DNA of 57,662 nt, from NCBI GenBank assembly GCA_910578525.1, contig CAJTRF010000004.1, forward strand, positions 1 to 57,662. Direction: 5' to 3'. Below the pieces are notes generated by a model that was not told the origin of the DNA, did no database searches, and saw only the letters and a list, made by a program, of their open reading frames with translations. This stretch comes from an uncultured Mycoplasmatales bacterium (GTDB lineage Bacteria > Bacillota_I > Bacilli_A > Mycoplasmatales > Mycoplasmoidaceae). Shown here one piece after another: positions 33,031 to 42,279 of the stretch; position 1 is the stretch's first letter, and each line of letters starts with the position of its first letter. Made by a program: the position numbers and the translations under genes.

Positions 33031-33842
33031 TGAAAAGTTTCTTCCAAAAAAGTAAAGTAGCTAATTTCATTAAAAGGTTTTATGTATTCATTGTTCTTGC
33101 AATAATCTACATTCCTTTAATTTTTATTGTTTGTATTAGTTTTAATGGGCAAACAGATCGCGGAAACATTAATTTAAATTTTGGTTGTCCAGATGCTGTT
33201 AACTATTTAATGCTATTTCAAAACAATGAATTTATCAATGGTCTATTAAATTCAATTTTATTAAGTGTAGTAGTAACTCCTGTATGTGTTATTTTGGGGG
33301 TTATTACTTGTTTTGGTATATGAAATAGCAATAAAAAACATCAAGGCTTTATTATGATAACAACAAGGTTATCATTAGTTAATCCTGAAGTTATTACAGG
33401 CATAAGTTTGTCATTGCTGTTTGCTTCAACTGTAATCCCATTAGGCGCAAGTTTTGGTTTTATTACAGTATTGTTAGCTCATATATCATTTTGCACACCA
33501 TATGCTATTATTGCTATTTATCCAAGAATGGCTAAGATGAATAATAATTTGATTTTAGCAAGTTATGATTTAGGGTATTCTAAAGTAAAAACTTTCTTCA
33601 AGGTAGTTATTCCATATTTATTTCCTGCTATTTTGTCAGCTATTGCTATTGTGTTAGCAATGTCGCTGGATGATTTTATTATTACTAATCTAGTTAATGG
33701 ATCGTTTCAAACAATTGGTACAGCGATTTATTCGACACGTAAGGGTATTAAAGCATGAGTTGTAACATTTGGAGCAATCATTATTCTTGCCACTTTTGTT
33801 GTAATGTTCTTTGTTGCAATATTAAAGAGGAAAAAGAAATAA
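33030..33842 (+). CDS. potC: Spermidine/putrescine ABC transporter permease
   Basis: 270 aa, six membrane helices, EAA loop ILASYDLGYSKVKTFFKVVIPYLFPAI. It starts with GTG at 33030 overlapping the potB stop (TAGTG), with AGGAGG a few bases upstream. UGA Trp codons occur at 33321 and 33756. Pairs with PotB to form the channel. Confidence 0.92.
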
Positions 33843-33844
33843 AT

Positions 33845-35185
33845 ATGAGAAAGACATTCTTAAATTTATTAAAAATTATTCCTGTAATTTCTTTAATTCC
33901 AGTAACTACTACAAGTTGTGGATCTGAAAGAATTGTTTTTGCAAATTCGGAAAGCTATATGTCTGATGAAGTAATGCAAAATTTAAAAATTAAACATCAT
34001 AATATTTCATTCTTACCTTATGAAACAAATGAAGAAATAGAAAATAAGTTTGCTAAATACTATGATTTTGCAGTTCCTTCTACATATGAACTATTAAATC
34101 TAAAAAGAAATGATCAATTAGCTAAAATTGATTGAACAAAATTTAATATTAAAAAAGAAGATGGTTCAATCATTCAAAACGGTATTGATGCAATTTCTTC
34201 TAATATTTTTAGTGAAACAATTAACACATTAATTACTAAATTAGATCAAAAATATCATGAAGAGGGCTATTACTCAACAAGTGAATCAATTTTAGATTAT
34301 GGTATTCCATATTTTTTACAATCATTTTCATTTGCATATAAAGGAGAAGCGATTCCAGAATTAGATGCTGCAGCAGACTGAGATTCAATATTTGACAAGA
34401 TTGATTCTTATCATCCAATAGATAAAAGATTTACACCAAGTGATGAACGTAGAATTGCAGTAGTTAGTGATAGACGTAGTGTTTATGGAATTTGTAATTC
34501 CATAGATTACAATGGTGTGAATCCACCAGAAGGCGTTGAAAGTATAAGGGATTTTACAAAAATTTATTCTAATTTTGGTAAACATTTTAAGGAAGGATAC
34601 ACATTTTTTAATACAGATTCTGGACAAATCATTTCTACACTAGCTAAACATTACCCACATGGAGCAAGTTCTGCTATTGCATACAATGGAGATTTATTGT
34701 ATGCCGCAGAAGGTGGTGGAACAGAAGGGGTCACTGATCCAAATGAATTTCACTTTTGTAAGCTTGATAAGACATTAATTGCATTAGATATGGTTGTCTT
34801 AAATAAAAAAGATGAATCTGATTTAATTAAATTTCAAAAAATGCACGACATTGTTAATCAACTATGTTTATCTGGTACAAGTTATGGAGAAGACATTAGA
34901 CAAAAAAATGGTGATGAATATAAATATGATTCAATGAATAATTTTTCATTTGTAGCTTATACATCACCATTAAGAAAAGTTTGTGATTATGTGATGGATA
35001 ATAATGATAGCTTTTTTGCAGATAATGTTACAGAAGATTCTCAAACAATAGAATTGTTACAACGCATTTATAACATTGATGCATCAGAAGTTTCTGATAT
35101 TAACTATATTGAAGAAAACATTTCAAGCGAGTTAGTTAAATCTAATATGCATTGAGCATTTAATATTATGAAAGGTAAACTATAA
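33845..35185 (+). CDS. potD: Spermidine/putrescine-binding lipoprotein
   Basis: 446 aa. Signal peptide MRKTFLNLLKIIPVISLIPV ends with a lipobox-like TTTSC, so it is membrane-anchored outside the cell. The rest follows the family 1 substrate-binding layout, e.g. YDFAVPSTYEL and GTSYGEDIRQ. It is longer than E. coli PotD (~348 aa). The final A of its TAA is the A of the tsaD ATG. Confidence 0.88.
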
Positions 35186-36150
35186 TGAAACCTGCTTGTT
35201 TGCTTGCAATAGAAACCTCATGTGATGATACATCGATTGCTTTAGTAAAAAATAATAAATTGGTTAAAGAATCAACAAAGACTTCTCTAGGTGAGCATGT
35301 TAAATTTGGAGGGATTGTTCCTGAAATCGCTTCTCGAAGTCATGAAGGCTCAATTGCTAAATGTTTAATAGATGTATTTAAAGGAACTAAACTAAACTAT
35401 AAAGACATTACACATGTTGCGTATACTGCTAAACCTGGTTTACCAGGTTCATTACATGTCGGTAAAACTTTTGCAAAATCAGTTGCTTATTTAACAAATG
35501 CTAAATTAATTCCTGTCGATCATATGTGCGGACATATTTTTTCATTTTGCATAGGTAAAAAACAAAAGATTAAATATCCATTTTTATCATTGGTAGTTTC
35601 TGGCGGTCACACATCAATTTATCTAGTTAAATCTGTTAACGAAATTAAAATATTAAACAAAACTACAGATGATGCAGTTGGTGAAACATTAGATAAAATA
35701 GGACGCGCTATTAATTTGCCATACCCAGGAGGGATTAGCATTGATAAGTGTTTTGACCAATCAAAATGCAATCTAAAAATGATAAATCATTTACCTCTAA
35801 AACAACAATTTAGTTTTTCAGGATTAAAAACTCATGTGTTAAATTACATTAATTCAAAAAAGATGAAGAACCAAAAGATTGATAAAGTAATGGTTGCTTC
35901 TTCATCTTTAGAGTGAATTTGTGAAGAGTTAATTAGAAAATTAGAGTATTACTCTGATAAATACAAAGTAAATAACATTGTAATAGGTGGTGGGGTCTCT
36001 GCAAATAAAAGACTTAGATATTTACTATCTAAAAGATTTAAAAACTTAATTATTCCTGATATTAAATATTGTGGTGATAATGCCACAATGATCGCTGCAT
36101 ATGCATTGTTATTAATCAACGATGCGAATCTTTCAGTAGACTGTATATAA
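35185..36150 (+). CDS. tsaD: tRNA N6-adenosine threonylcarbamoyltransferase
   Basis: 321 aa. Last step of t6A37 synthesis on ANN-decoding tRNAs. ASKHA-fold motifs: LAIETSCDDTSIAL, metal-binding HMCGHIF (His pair), SLVVSGGHTSIYLV, DDAVGETLDKIGRAINLPYPGG, and near the C-terminus IVIGGGVSANKRL. UGA Trp at 35914. Start codon overlaps potD stop, so it is the distal gene of the pot operon. Confidence 0.95.
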
Positions 36151-36160
36151 TCTAATAAAT

Positions 36161-37297
36161 ATGTCAAGCTTTGTTAGAAAAATTACTAGTGAATCAGTAG
36201 GTGTTGGTCATCCAGACAAAATATGTGATAAAATTGCTGATTCAATTTTAGATTGTTGTTTAAAATTAGATCCTAATAGTCATGTTGCTTGTGAAGTTTT
36301 TGCAAGCAACCATTTAATTGTTATCGGTGGTGAAATAACTACTAAAGGTTATGCAGATGTTGTTCAAATTGCTTGAAGTGTTTTAAAACCTTTAGGTTAT
36401 GATGAATGTGATTTTACAATTTTATCTAACATTAATAAACAGTCTATAGATATTAATAATTTGGTTAGCTTACAAAACCAAATAATTGGCGCAGGAGATC
36501 AAGGTATTGTTTTTGGTTATGCAACTAATGAAACAAAAAACTATATGCCTTTACCGATTTCTATTGCTCACGATTTATGTAAGGAAACCGAAAAGTTAAT
36601 TAATGCAAAAAAACTTCCTGGTGCTAAATATGATATGAAATCTCAAGTTTGTATTAACTACGTTAATAACAAACCAAAATCAATCGATAGTATGTTAATG
36701 TCAATTCAACATACTACTTCTAAAGATGTTCCTAACATTAGAAAGATTATTGAATCTAAAGTAATGATTCCTGTTGCAAAGAAATATGGTTTTAGCACAG
36801 GATTTAAAAAACTAGTAAATGCTGCAGGTGATTTTATTGTTGGTGGTCCATTTGGAGACACAGGATTAACTGGTAGAAAAATTATTGTAGATACATATGG
36901 TGGTGCATCTAGACATGGTGGTGGAGCGTTTAGTGGTAAAGACTATACAAAAGTAGATAGAACTGGTGCATATTTTGCTAGATACATTGCAAAGAATGTA
37001 GTGGCCGCAGGATTAGCTGAACGTTGTGAAGTTCAATTAGGCTTTAATATTGGTTTGCCACATCCATCAGATATTTATATTGAAACATTTGGAACTGCAA
37101 AATATGCAGATGAAAAGATTTTAAATGCAATAAAAAAATCTTTTGATTTTGATCTAAAATCTATCATTCAAAAACTTAACATGAAGAAGAACGTTTACTC
37201 TAACCTATCAGTTTATGGACATTTTGGTAGAGATGAATTAAATTTGCCTTGAGAAAAATTAGATAAAGTTATTCTTTTAAAGAAAAATATTAAGTAA
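36161..37297 (+). CDS. metK: S-adenosylmethionine synthetase
   Basis: 378 aa. Makes SAM from methionine and ATP. Motifs: SVGVGHPDKICDKIADSILD, GAGDQGIVFGYATNET, GGPFGDTGLTGRKIIVDTYGG and the GGGAFSGKD loop. UGA Trp at 36374 and 37250. Ends at an intrinsic terminator. Confidence 0.96.
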
Positions 37298-37300
37298 TTA

Positions 37301-37325
37301 AATCCTCTTATAGAGGATTTTTTAT
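37301..37325 (+). terminator. metK terminator
   Basis: AATCCTCT, three-base loop, AGAGGATT and a T-run directly after the metK stop. Confidence 0.9.
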
Positions 37326-37347
37326 TTATTTACATACATACACATAT

Positions 37348-37385
37348 AAATCCAGATTTTGTTAAATTAACAAAAATCTGGATTT
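37348..37385. promoter_or_regulatory. Long inverted repeat upstream of unassigned operon
   Basis: AAATCCAGATTTTGTTAA pairs with TTAACAAAAATCTGGATTT with one extra A and a 1-nt centre. It sits between the metK terminator and the first gene of the four-gene operon (ATG 37476). It has no extended T-run, so an operator or RNA structure is as likely as a second terminator. The interval to 37460 is almost pure A/T tracts. Confidence 0.5.
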
Positions 37386-37475
37386 ATTAAATTTGGAAAA
37401 TTTTATATAAAAATTTTAATTTTGGTAATAAAATTTTTTTGAATTTTTTTGTATATTTTCTTAAAGGAGGAAAAA

Positions 37476-37799
37476 ATGGAAAATTATTCAAAAATTCAAT
37501 TTAAAAAAGACAAAAAGCAAATCAACGAAATTGCATTGTTATATAAAATTTATAAATTCAAGCTTAGTGTAATTGCTCCTGACAAATTAAATAAGCGAGA
37601 AAAACAGAGAATAAAAGAGTATCAATCTTATGTTAACTTGATTGATTCAATCTCAACAGAATTATCAAATGAAAGTAGAAGAATAATTACTCAATGCTTT
37701 TTTGATAAAAAAGGCAATGATCAATATCATTGTTCAAGAACAACATTTTATTCAAAGTTAAAAATAGCATTGTCTGAATTCTTTAAATATTACAGATAA
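37476..37799 (+). CDS. Small HTH protein, sigma region 4/ArpU-like C-terminus
   Basis: 107 aa. Start ATG 37476 with a perfect AAAGGAGG. The N-terminal part is helical and highly charged (NKREKQRIKEYQSYVNLID). The C-terminal part, from ELSNESRRIITQCFF to CSRTTFYSKLKIALSEFFKYYR, has the pattern of a helix-turn-helix as in sigma-70 region 4 or phage ArpU/RinA regulators: a helix, a turn and a recognition helix S-R-T-T-F-Y. First gene of a four-gene operon. Function inferred only from this pattern. Confidence 0.6.
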   Translation: MENYSKIQFKKDKKQINEIALLYKIYKFKLSVIAPDKLNKREKQRIKEYQSYVNLIDSISTELSNESRRIITQCFFDKKGNDQYHCSRTTFYSKLKIALSEFFKYYR

Positions 37800-37800
37800 T

Positions 37801-38844
37801 ATGATAAATACTACATCAACATATTATGTTAAAAGGTTAAGAGAAAACCCTGTTAATCAATTTAAATGGTTATATATTGATGGATCTGATGGAAACTTAA
37901 AAATTGTAGAAAATAAATGATATTTTGACATTAATTTTTATTTAATCAATAACTTATTTTTACCAACAAACACATTTAATGTAAATTTATCAACACAATT
38001 TACTCAAATTAGTGACATTTCAATAAATGCAGAAGCTGAACAAAAAGCTCCTGATTGAGTAACTCAAAAAGACTATTGCACTAAATATACGTGTGCCTTT
38101 GAAATTGATACAAATGATTCAAAATTGTTTCAAGATCCATTGACCAATTATTCGATCTTATTAAACTTTAATTTGAATATAGATAATGCAATATTAGACA
38201 AAGCAGATGTTGGTTTAGATCAATATGAATATAACGAATTTATTAGTGAAATATACCAACAGAAAATACAAATAAAATTCATATATTCAAATTACGAAGA
38301 AAAAGACAATAAAGACTTTGTGTTCAATATATCAAACTCGTATTATTTAAATTCTGTGTTAGGTAGTTATAGTGAAGATCAAATAATTTATTATTCAATG
38401 AATAATGAAACAGATCAAATTGATGAGCCTATTAAAAAATTATTAACAATTCAATTCGAAGATTACTACACAATATTGTCTAAAAAAGTACATTTTATAT
38501 ATCAAGTATATGGACATGAACAAAATGAATTAACATATGAAGTTACAACACCTGAATATGGTGATTCAACAAAAGAATTTACTTATGATTTTTGTACATA
38601 CTTTAATGAATCAAATGGAAAAGTAGAAAATCAAAATGATGGAGTCAACGGGTTTTATTGTCCATTAGAGACAACAGGATATTATCAAATATCCATTAAA
38701 GTTCTTTATAAAAATGCAATAAAAACTTTAAAGTTTATGAACAATTTTAGTTTTAAAGGTAATGACGATTATAAAAACAAAAAATTACAAATAATGGAAG
38801 TTTTTATTGACAATATTAATTATTTTAAGGAGGTAACATTTTAA
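37801..38844 (+). CDS. Unknown 347-aa beta-rich protein
   Basis: 347 aa, starting 1 bp after the preceding stop. No signal peptide or membrane helix. The composition is rich in Tyr, Asn, Asp and Ile with alternating hydrophobic strands (KIQIKFIYSNYEE, KVHFIYQVYGHEQNELTYEV), suggesting beta-sandwich structure. It contains two short cysteine-bearing segments (KDYCTKYTC, YDFCTYF). UGA Trp codons in the first third. Its stop overlaps the next ATG (TAATG) and an AAGGAGG lies inside its 3' end. No family recognised. Confidence 0.6.
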
Positions 38845-39314
38845 TGAAAATATCTAAGAAAACTATTGGTTTAATTTCTGGTGGACTATCTACGATATTA
38901 ATTGGTAGTACAGCAATGATCGGATTAAGTTTGATAAATAAAAATAATTCAGATGAACCAAAAGAAAGAAAACCAATGAATAGAGGAGATAATTATGAAC
39001 ACTATAAGATTTCATATTATTTATCGAAAAATGAGGATCTTAAAAAAATTATCTCGATATATGTAAAACAAGAAAAATATTCAAAAGAAATAAATGAGAC
39101 AAAATTTGTAGAAGAAATTAAAACAATTATTAAGAATATTGTTGGAAACATTGAAAAATTTAAATATTCGATAAATAAATATAAATTTGAATTGTCTTAT
39201 AGGATTAATTCAAACAAAGACACTGTTTTAATCGATTTAGTTTGGTATATACCAAGTACTGGATATCAAAAATATTATTATGATCAATTCAAAATTACAC
39301 TAAGTAATAAATAA
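38844..39314 (+). CDS. Membrane-anchored or secreted protein of unassigned operon
   Basis: 156 aa. MKISKKTIGLISGGLSTILI begins a single N-terminal hydrophobic segment (to ~residue 31) with positively charged start and no lipobox cysteine, so a signal anchor with the rest outside is expected. The exported part is charged and alternates Lys/Glu helices with Tyr-rich strands. Translationally coupled to the upstream 347-aa protein. No family recognised. Confidence 0.6.
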   Translation: MKISKKTIGLISGGLSTILIGSTAMIGLSLINKNNSDEPKERKPMNRGDNYEHYKISYYLSKNEDLKKIISIYVKQEKYSKEINETKFVEEIKTIIKNIVGNIEKFKYSINKYKFELSYRINSNKDTVLIDLVWYIPSTGYQKYYYDQFKITLSNK

Positions 39315-39315
39315 T

Positions 39316-39906
39316 ATGTTAAAGAACGAAATAGATATTAAACGCCCAGTTAATGTAAGTAAATTCAAAATTGATATTAATTATAAAAATATTATTTTTG
39401 CAAAGTACAAACTTGAACTACATAAATATTGCAAAGCAATATTGGGTAATAAAAATATAAATGATTTAATTGATCTTAATGCTTTAATTTATTCACAATT
39501 CAATAAAACAGTGAAAACATATGGTAAGTTAAAATACAAGATTTCTTTTAGAAGGTTATTATTTAATAATTGTAAATTTCAATTGTTGACAGAACTTGTT
39601 AAAATCCAGAAAAAATATAATGGATATTGCAAAGCTATAGGAAAGATTAAAAATGATGGTGAAAACCACTATATTGATTACAACACACCTGAAACATTTT
39701 TCAAGGATATTAATGAAAATGAAGACTTCTATTTATTTCTTAAGAAATATAAAAAGAAAAGAACAGTAAAAATTATTAATATGTTAATACAGGGTAAGAC
39801 TAGCAAACATATAGCTAAAAAATTGAACATTCCTAAACACACATATTACAATGATGTTAGAACATTTATTAAAAAAGCAAAGGATTATTTGGTTTCAGAA
39901 TTATAA
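39316..39906 (+). CDS. Putative alternative sigma-like/HTH regulator
   Basis: 196 aa, 1 bp after the preceding stop. The first half (NINDLIDLNALIYSQFNKTV...LKYKISFRRLLFNNCKFQLLTEL) has the helical layout of sigma region 2. The C-terminal KIINMLIQGKTSKHIAKKLNIPKHTYYNDVRTFIKKAKDYL is a clear helix-turn-helix like sigma region 4. Divergent alternative sigma factors of this size are known in mycoplasmas (MG428 of M. genitalium), and kinship is inferred, not shown. It closes the operon opened by another HTH protein. Confidence 0.6.
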   Translation: MLKNEIDIKRPVNVSKFKIDINYKNIIFAKYKLELHKYCKAILGNKNINDLIDLNALIYSQFNKTVKTYGKLKYKISFRRLLFNNCKFQLLTELVKIQKKYNGYCKAIGKIKNDGENHYIDYNTPETFFKDINENEDFYLFLKKYKKKRTVKIINMLIQGKTSKHIAKKLNIPKHTYYNDVRTFIKKAKDYLVSEL

Positions 39907-39956
39907 AAAATGTGTTATATAAAAATAAATGTATATAATACTAATACATTTAACGG

Positions 39957-39978
39957 GAGGAGCAAAAGCTCCTTTTTT
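39957..39978 (+). promoter_or_regulatory. Terminator-like hairpin in rpmG leader
   Basis: AGGAGC-AAAA-GCTCCT followed by a T-run lies immediately before the rpmG ATG (39981) and after a TATAAT box (about 39933-39940). The hairpin contains the only GGAGG. It could terminate leader transcripts and mask the ribosome-binding site. It may also end transcripts from the upstream operon. Confidence 0.65.
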
Positions 39979-39980
39979 AA

Positions 39981-40139
39981 ATGTCTAAGAATATGAAGGT
40001 TAAAGCAATATTGGTATGTGAAGAATGTAATTCTCGTAATTACCACATCTTAGTAAATAAAGACTCTGCAAAGAGACTTGAACTAAGAAAATATTGTCCT
40101 AAGTGTAAAAAAACAACTTTACACAAGGAATCTAGATAA
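39981..40139 (+). CDS. rpmG: 50S ribosomal protein L33
   Basis: 52 aa. Zinc-ribbon form with CEEC and CPKC pairs (VCEECNSRNY and KYCPKCKKTTLHKESR), matching bacterial L33. Followed by secE and nusG as in many Firmicutes. The ATG sits only a few bases after a terminator-like hairpin. Confidence 0.92.
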   Translation: MSKNMKVKAILVCEECNSRNYHILVNKDSAKRLELRKYCPKCKKTTLHKESR

Positions 40140-40160
40140 TTCTTAGTTTTATGTGTCATT

Positions 40161-40427
40161 ATGGATCAATCTAAGAAAGCGCTAATAGCACAAAGAAAGG
40201 CTGAAAAAGCTCAAAAAAAAGCAGAAAAAAGAAACAAGCCTAAAGATCCAAAGAAGAAATTTTCATATGTTATGAAAAAATGATTCTTTGGTTTAGGTAA
40301 AGAATTTAAAAGAATTACTTGACCTACAAAATCTAAACTTGTTAAAGATTTTTTAATAACAATTATTATCGCTGCATTGTTTGTAGTAGTTTTCTTAGCA
40401 TTTGATCAAATAAGTGCACTAGTATAG
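40161..40427 (+). CDS. secE: Preprotein translocase subunit SecE
   Basis: 88 aa. Basic N-terminal ~45 residues, then the conserved GKEFKRITWPTKSKLVKDF amphipathic region and one membrane helix (LITIIIAALFVVVFLAF). Trp in ITWP and KKW are UGA. Position between rpmG and nusG supports the assignment. Confidence 0.93.
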
Positions 40428-40436
40428 GAGTAAAAT

Positions 40437-41126
40437 ATGGATCAAAATTCAATGTATCAGTGATTTATCATCACAGCTATTGCTGGTAAAGAAGACTCAA
40501 TTAAGGACACTCTTATTGAAAAAATTCGTAACTTCGGATATGAAGACCACGTTAAAGAAATTAAAATCTTTAAACGTAGCATTGTAAAAGAAGAAATTTT
40601 TTCAAAAAATGATCCTTCATTGCCTAAATCAATGAAGAATACTAAGACTACTAAATGAGAAACTACTCCAGATGGTAAATACAAAAAAATTCGTACTAAA
40701 ATTGCAAATAAATTTCCAGGTTATATTTTCATTAATATGATTATGGATAAAAATATTTGATATACAATCCGTAACACTAATGGTGTAATGGGATTCGTAG
40801 GTAGTAGCGGTAAAGGTGCAATGCCTATTCCAATTACTATTAGTGAATTTAACAATGTTAACACAAATGCACAAGCGGCTTCTGAAGAAGCGCCAAAAGC
40901 AGAAGTGGAAAACGTTGCAGCAGTTGAACCAGTTGTTGAAAAACCAGTTTACACAACTGATTTAAAAATTGGTGAAAATGTTCAAATTACTGTTGGGGCA
41001 TTTGCAGGAACTGTTGGTACTATTAGAAACATTGATCTTGAAAAAGGAACAGCTTCTGTTGAAGTTGAATTCTTTGGTAGATCTCAACAAATTGAAACTC
41101 CATTTAGTGAATTAAAAAAGGATTAA
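40437..41126 (+). CDS. nusG: Transcription elongation factor NusG
   Basis: 229 aa. NGN domain (MYQWFIITAIAGKEDSIKDTL, KFPGYIFINMIMD) and C-terminal KOW domain (IGENVQITVGAFAGTVGTI). The linker between them is lengthened by ~40 Ala/Glu/Val-rich residues, and the NGN domain has a lysine-rich insert near residue 60-80. Preceded by TAGGAG. Confidence 0.94.
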
Positions 41127-41157
41127 TAACACATAAATTTACATTGAAAGGTTAACG

Positions 41158-42186
41158 ATGACAAATACAAAAGATGAATCAGTTTTAACAAAAACTGCAA
41201 AAGCTAAAACAGAAGTTAAAAAAGCAAAGAAGCCTACAAAGGCTGCTTCTGAAAACAAGAAACCAAATGCAAATTCGTCAAAAGATTTTTTTGTTACACA
41301 AAAATCAATTGAATCTAAGATTAATTCATTCTTTGAATCAAACAAAGAAGCAGGAATTAGAAAATTAATTTCTGCATCTAAATTAATGGAATCAGGTTGT
41401 CACATTGGTATGTCTGCTAAATGATGAAACCCTAAAATGAGACCATTTATTTACCCAAGCAAATCTGGATTAAACCAAGTAATTGATTTATTAAAAACAA
41501 CTATTTTCTTAGACCGTGCATACAATTTCTTAAGAGATATTACTAGAGACGGTGGAAGAATTTTATTCGTTGGTACCAAAGGTGAATTTACTAAAAATTT
41601 AGTAAAAAACGAAGCTACTCGTAGTAAATCATTTTATATCAATCAAAGATGATTAGGCGGTACTTTAACAAACTTTAAGACTATTTCTAAGTCAATTGAC
41701 AAGTTAAATAATTTAATTTCTCTTCAAATGTCAGGTGAAATTAAACGTTACTCTAAAAAAGAACAATTAATGATGTCAAAAGAAGTAGAAAAAATGTCTA
41801 AGTTCTTAAATGGTATCAGAACAATGCGTGGTTTACCACAAGCAATTGTTGTATGTGATCCAGTTGTGGAACATAACGCTGTTGAAGAGGCACGTAAATT
41901 AAGAATTCCGGTAGTTGCTATTGCAAACACTAATGCTAATCCTGAATTAGTTGATTTCATTATTCCAGCTAACACAACATCAATTAGAACTGTATATCTA
42001 ATATTAACAATTTTAAATGATGCTATTTGTGAAGCTTTAAATGAGCCTCAATTAATAGTAGGTAAGAGCGATGAAGAAATTGTTCTTCCAGAAGTAGCCA
42101 AGAGAAAACAAGACCAATCTTTTATTTCTCATAAGAAATTTACAAGAGAAGCAAAACCAGCTACTCCAACAACTGAAACTAAGTAG
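41158..42186 (+). CDS. rpsB: 30S ribosomal protein S2
   Basis: 342 aa. The core from KLMESGCHIGMSAKWWNPKM through DPVVEHNAVEEARKLRIPVVAIANTN is typical S2. It carries an N-terminal Lys/Ala/Thr-rich extension of about 65-70 residues not found in usual S2 (~240-260 aa), and a C-terminal extension. Start ATG at 41158 is preceded by GAAAGG. A later start is not supported. Followed by a terminator. Confidence 0.94.
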
Positions 42187-42203
42187 TTTTTAGAAGGCAA
42201 TAT

Positions 42204-42232
42204 AAAAAGTGCACTCAATAGTGTGCTTTTTT
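42204..42232 (+). terminator. rpsB terminator
   Basis: GTGCACT-CAAT-AGTGTGC with G-U wobbles and a long T-run. Confidence 0.75.
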
Positions 42233-42279
42233 ATTTTATAAACAGCCAATTATTAATATAATATTTTATATTAATACTT

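Noticed and set aside
37348..37385. Terminal inverted repeat of an insertion sequence
   Set aside because: No transposase gene and no matching copy at the other end of the four-gene operon were seen.
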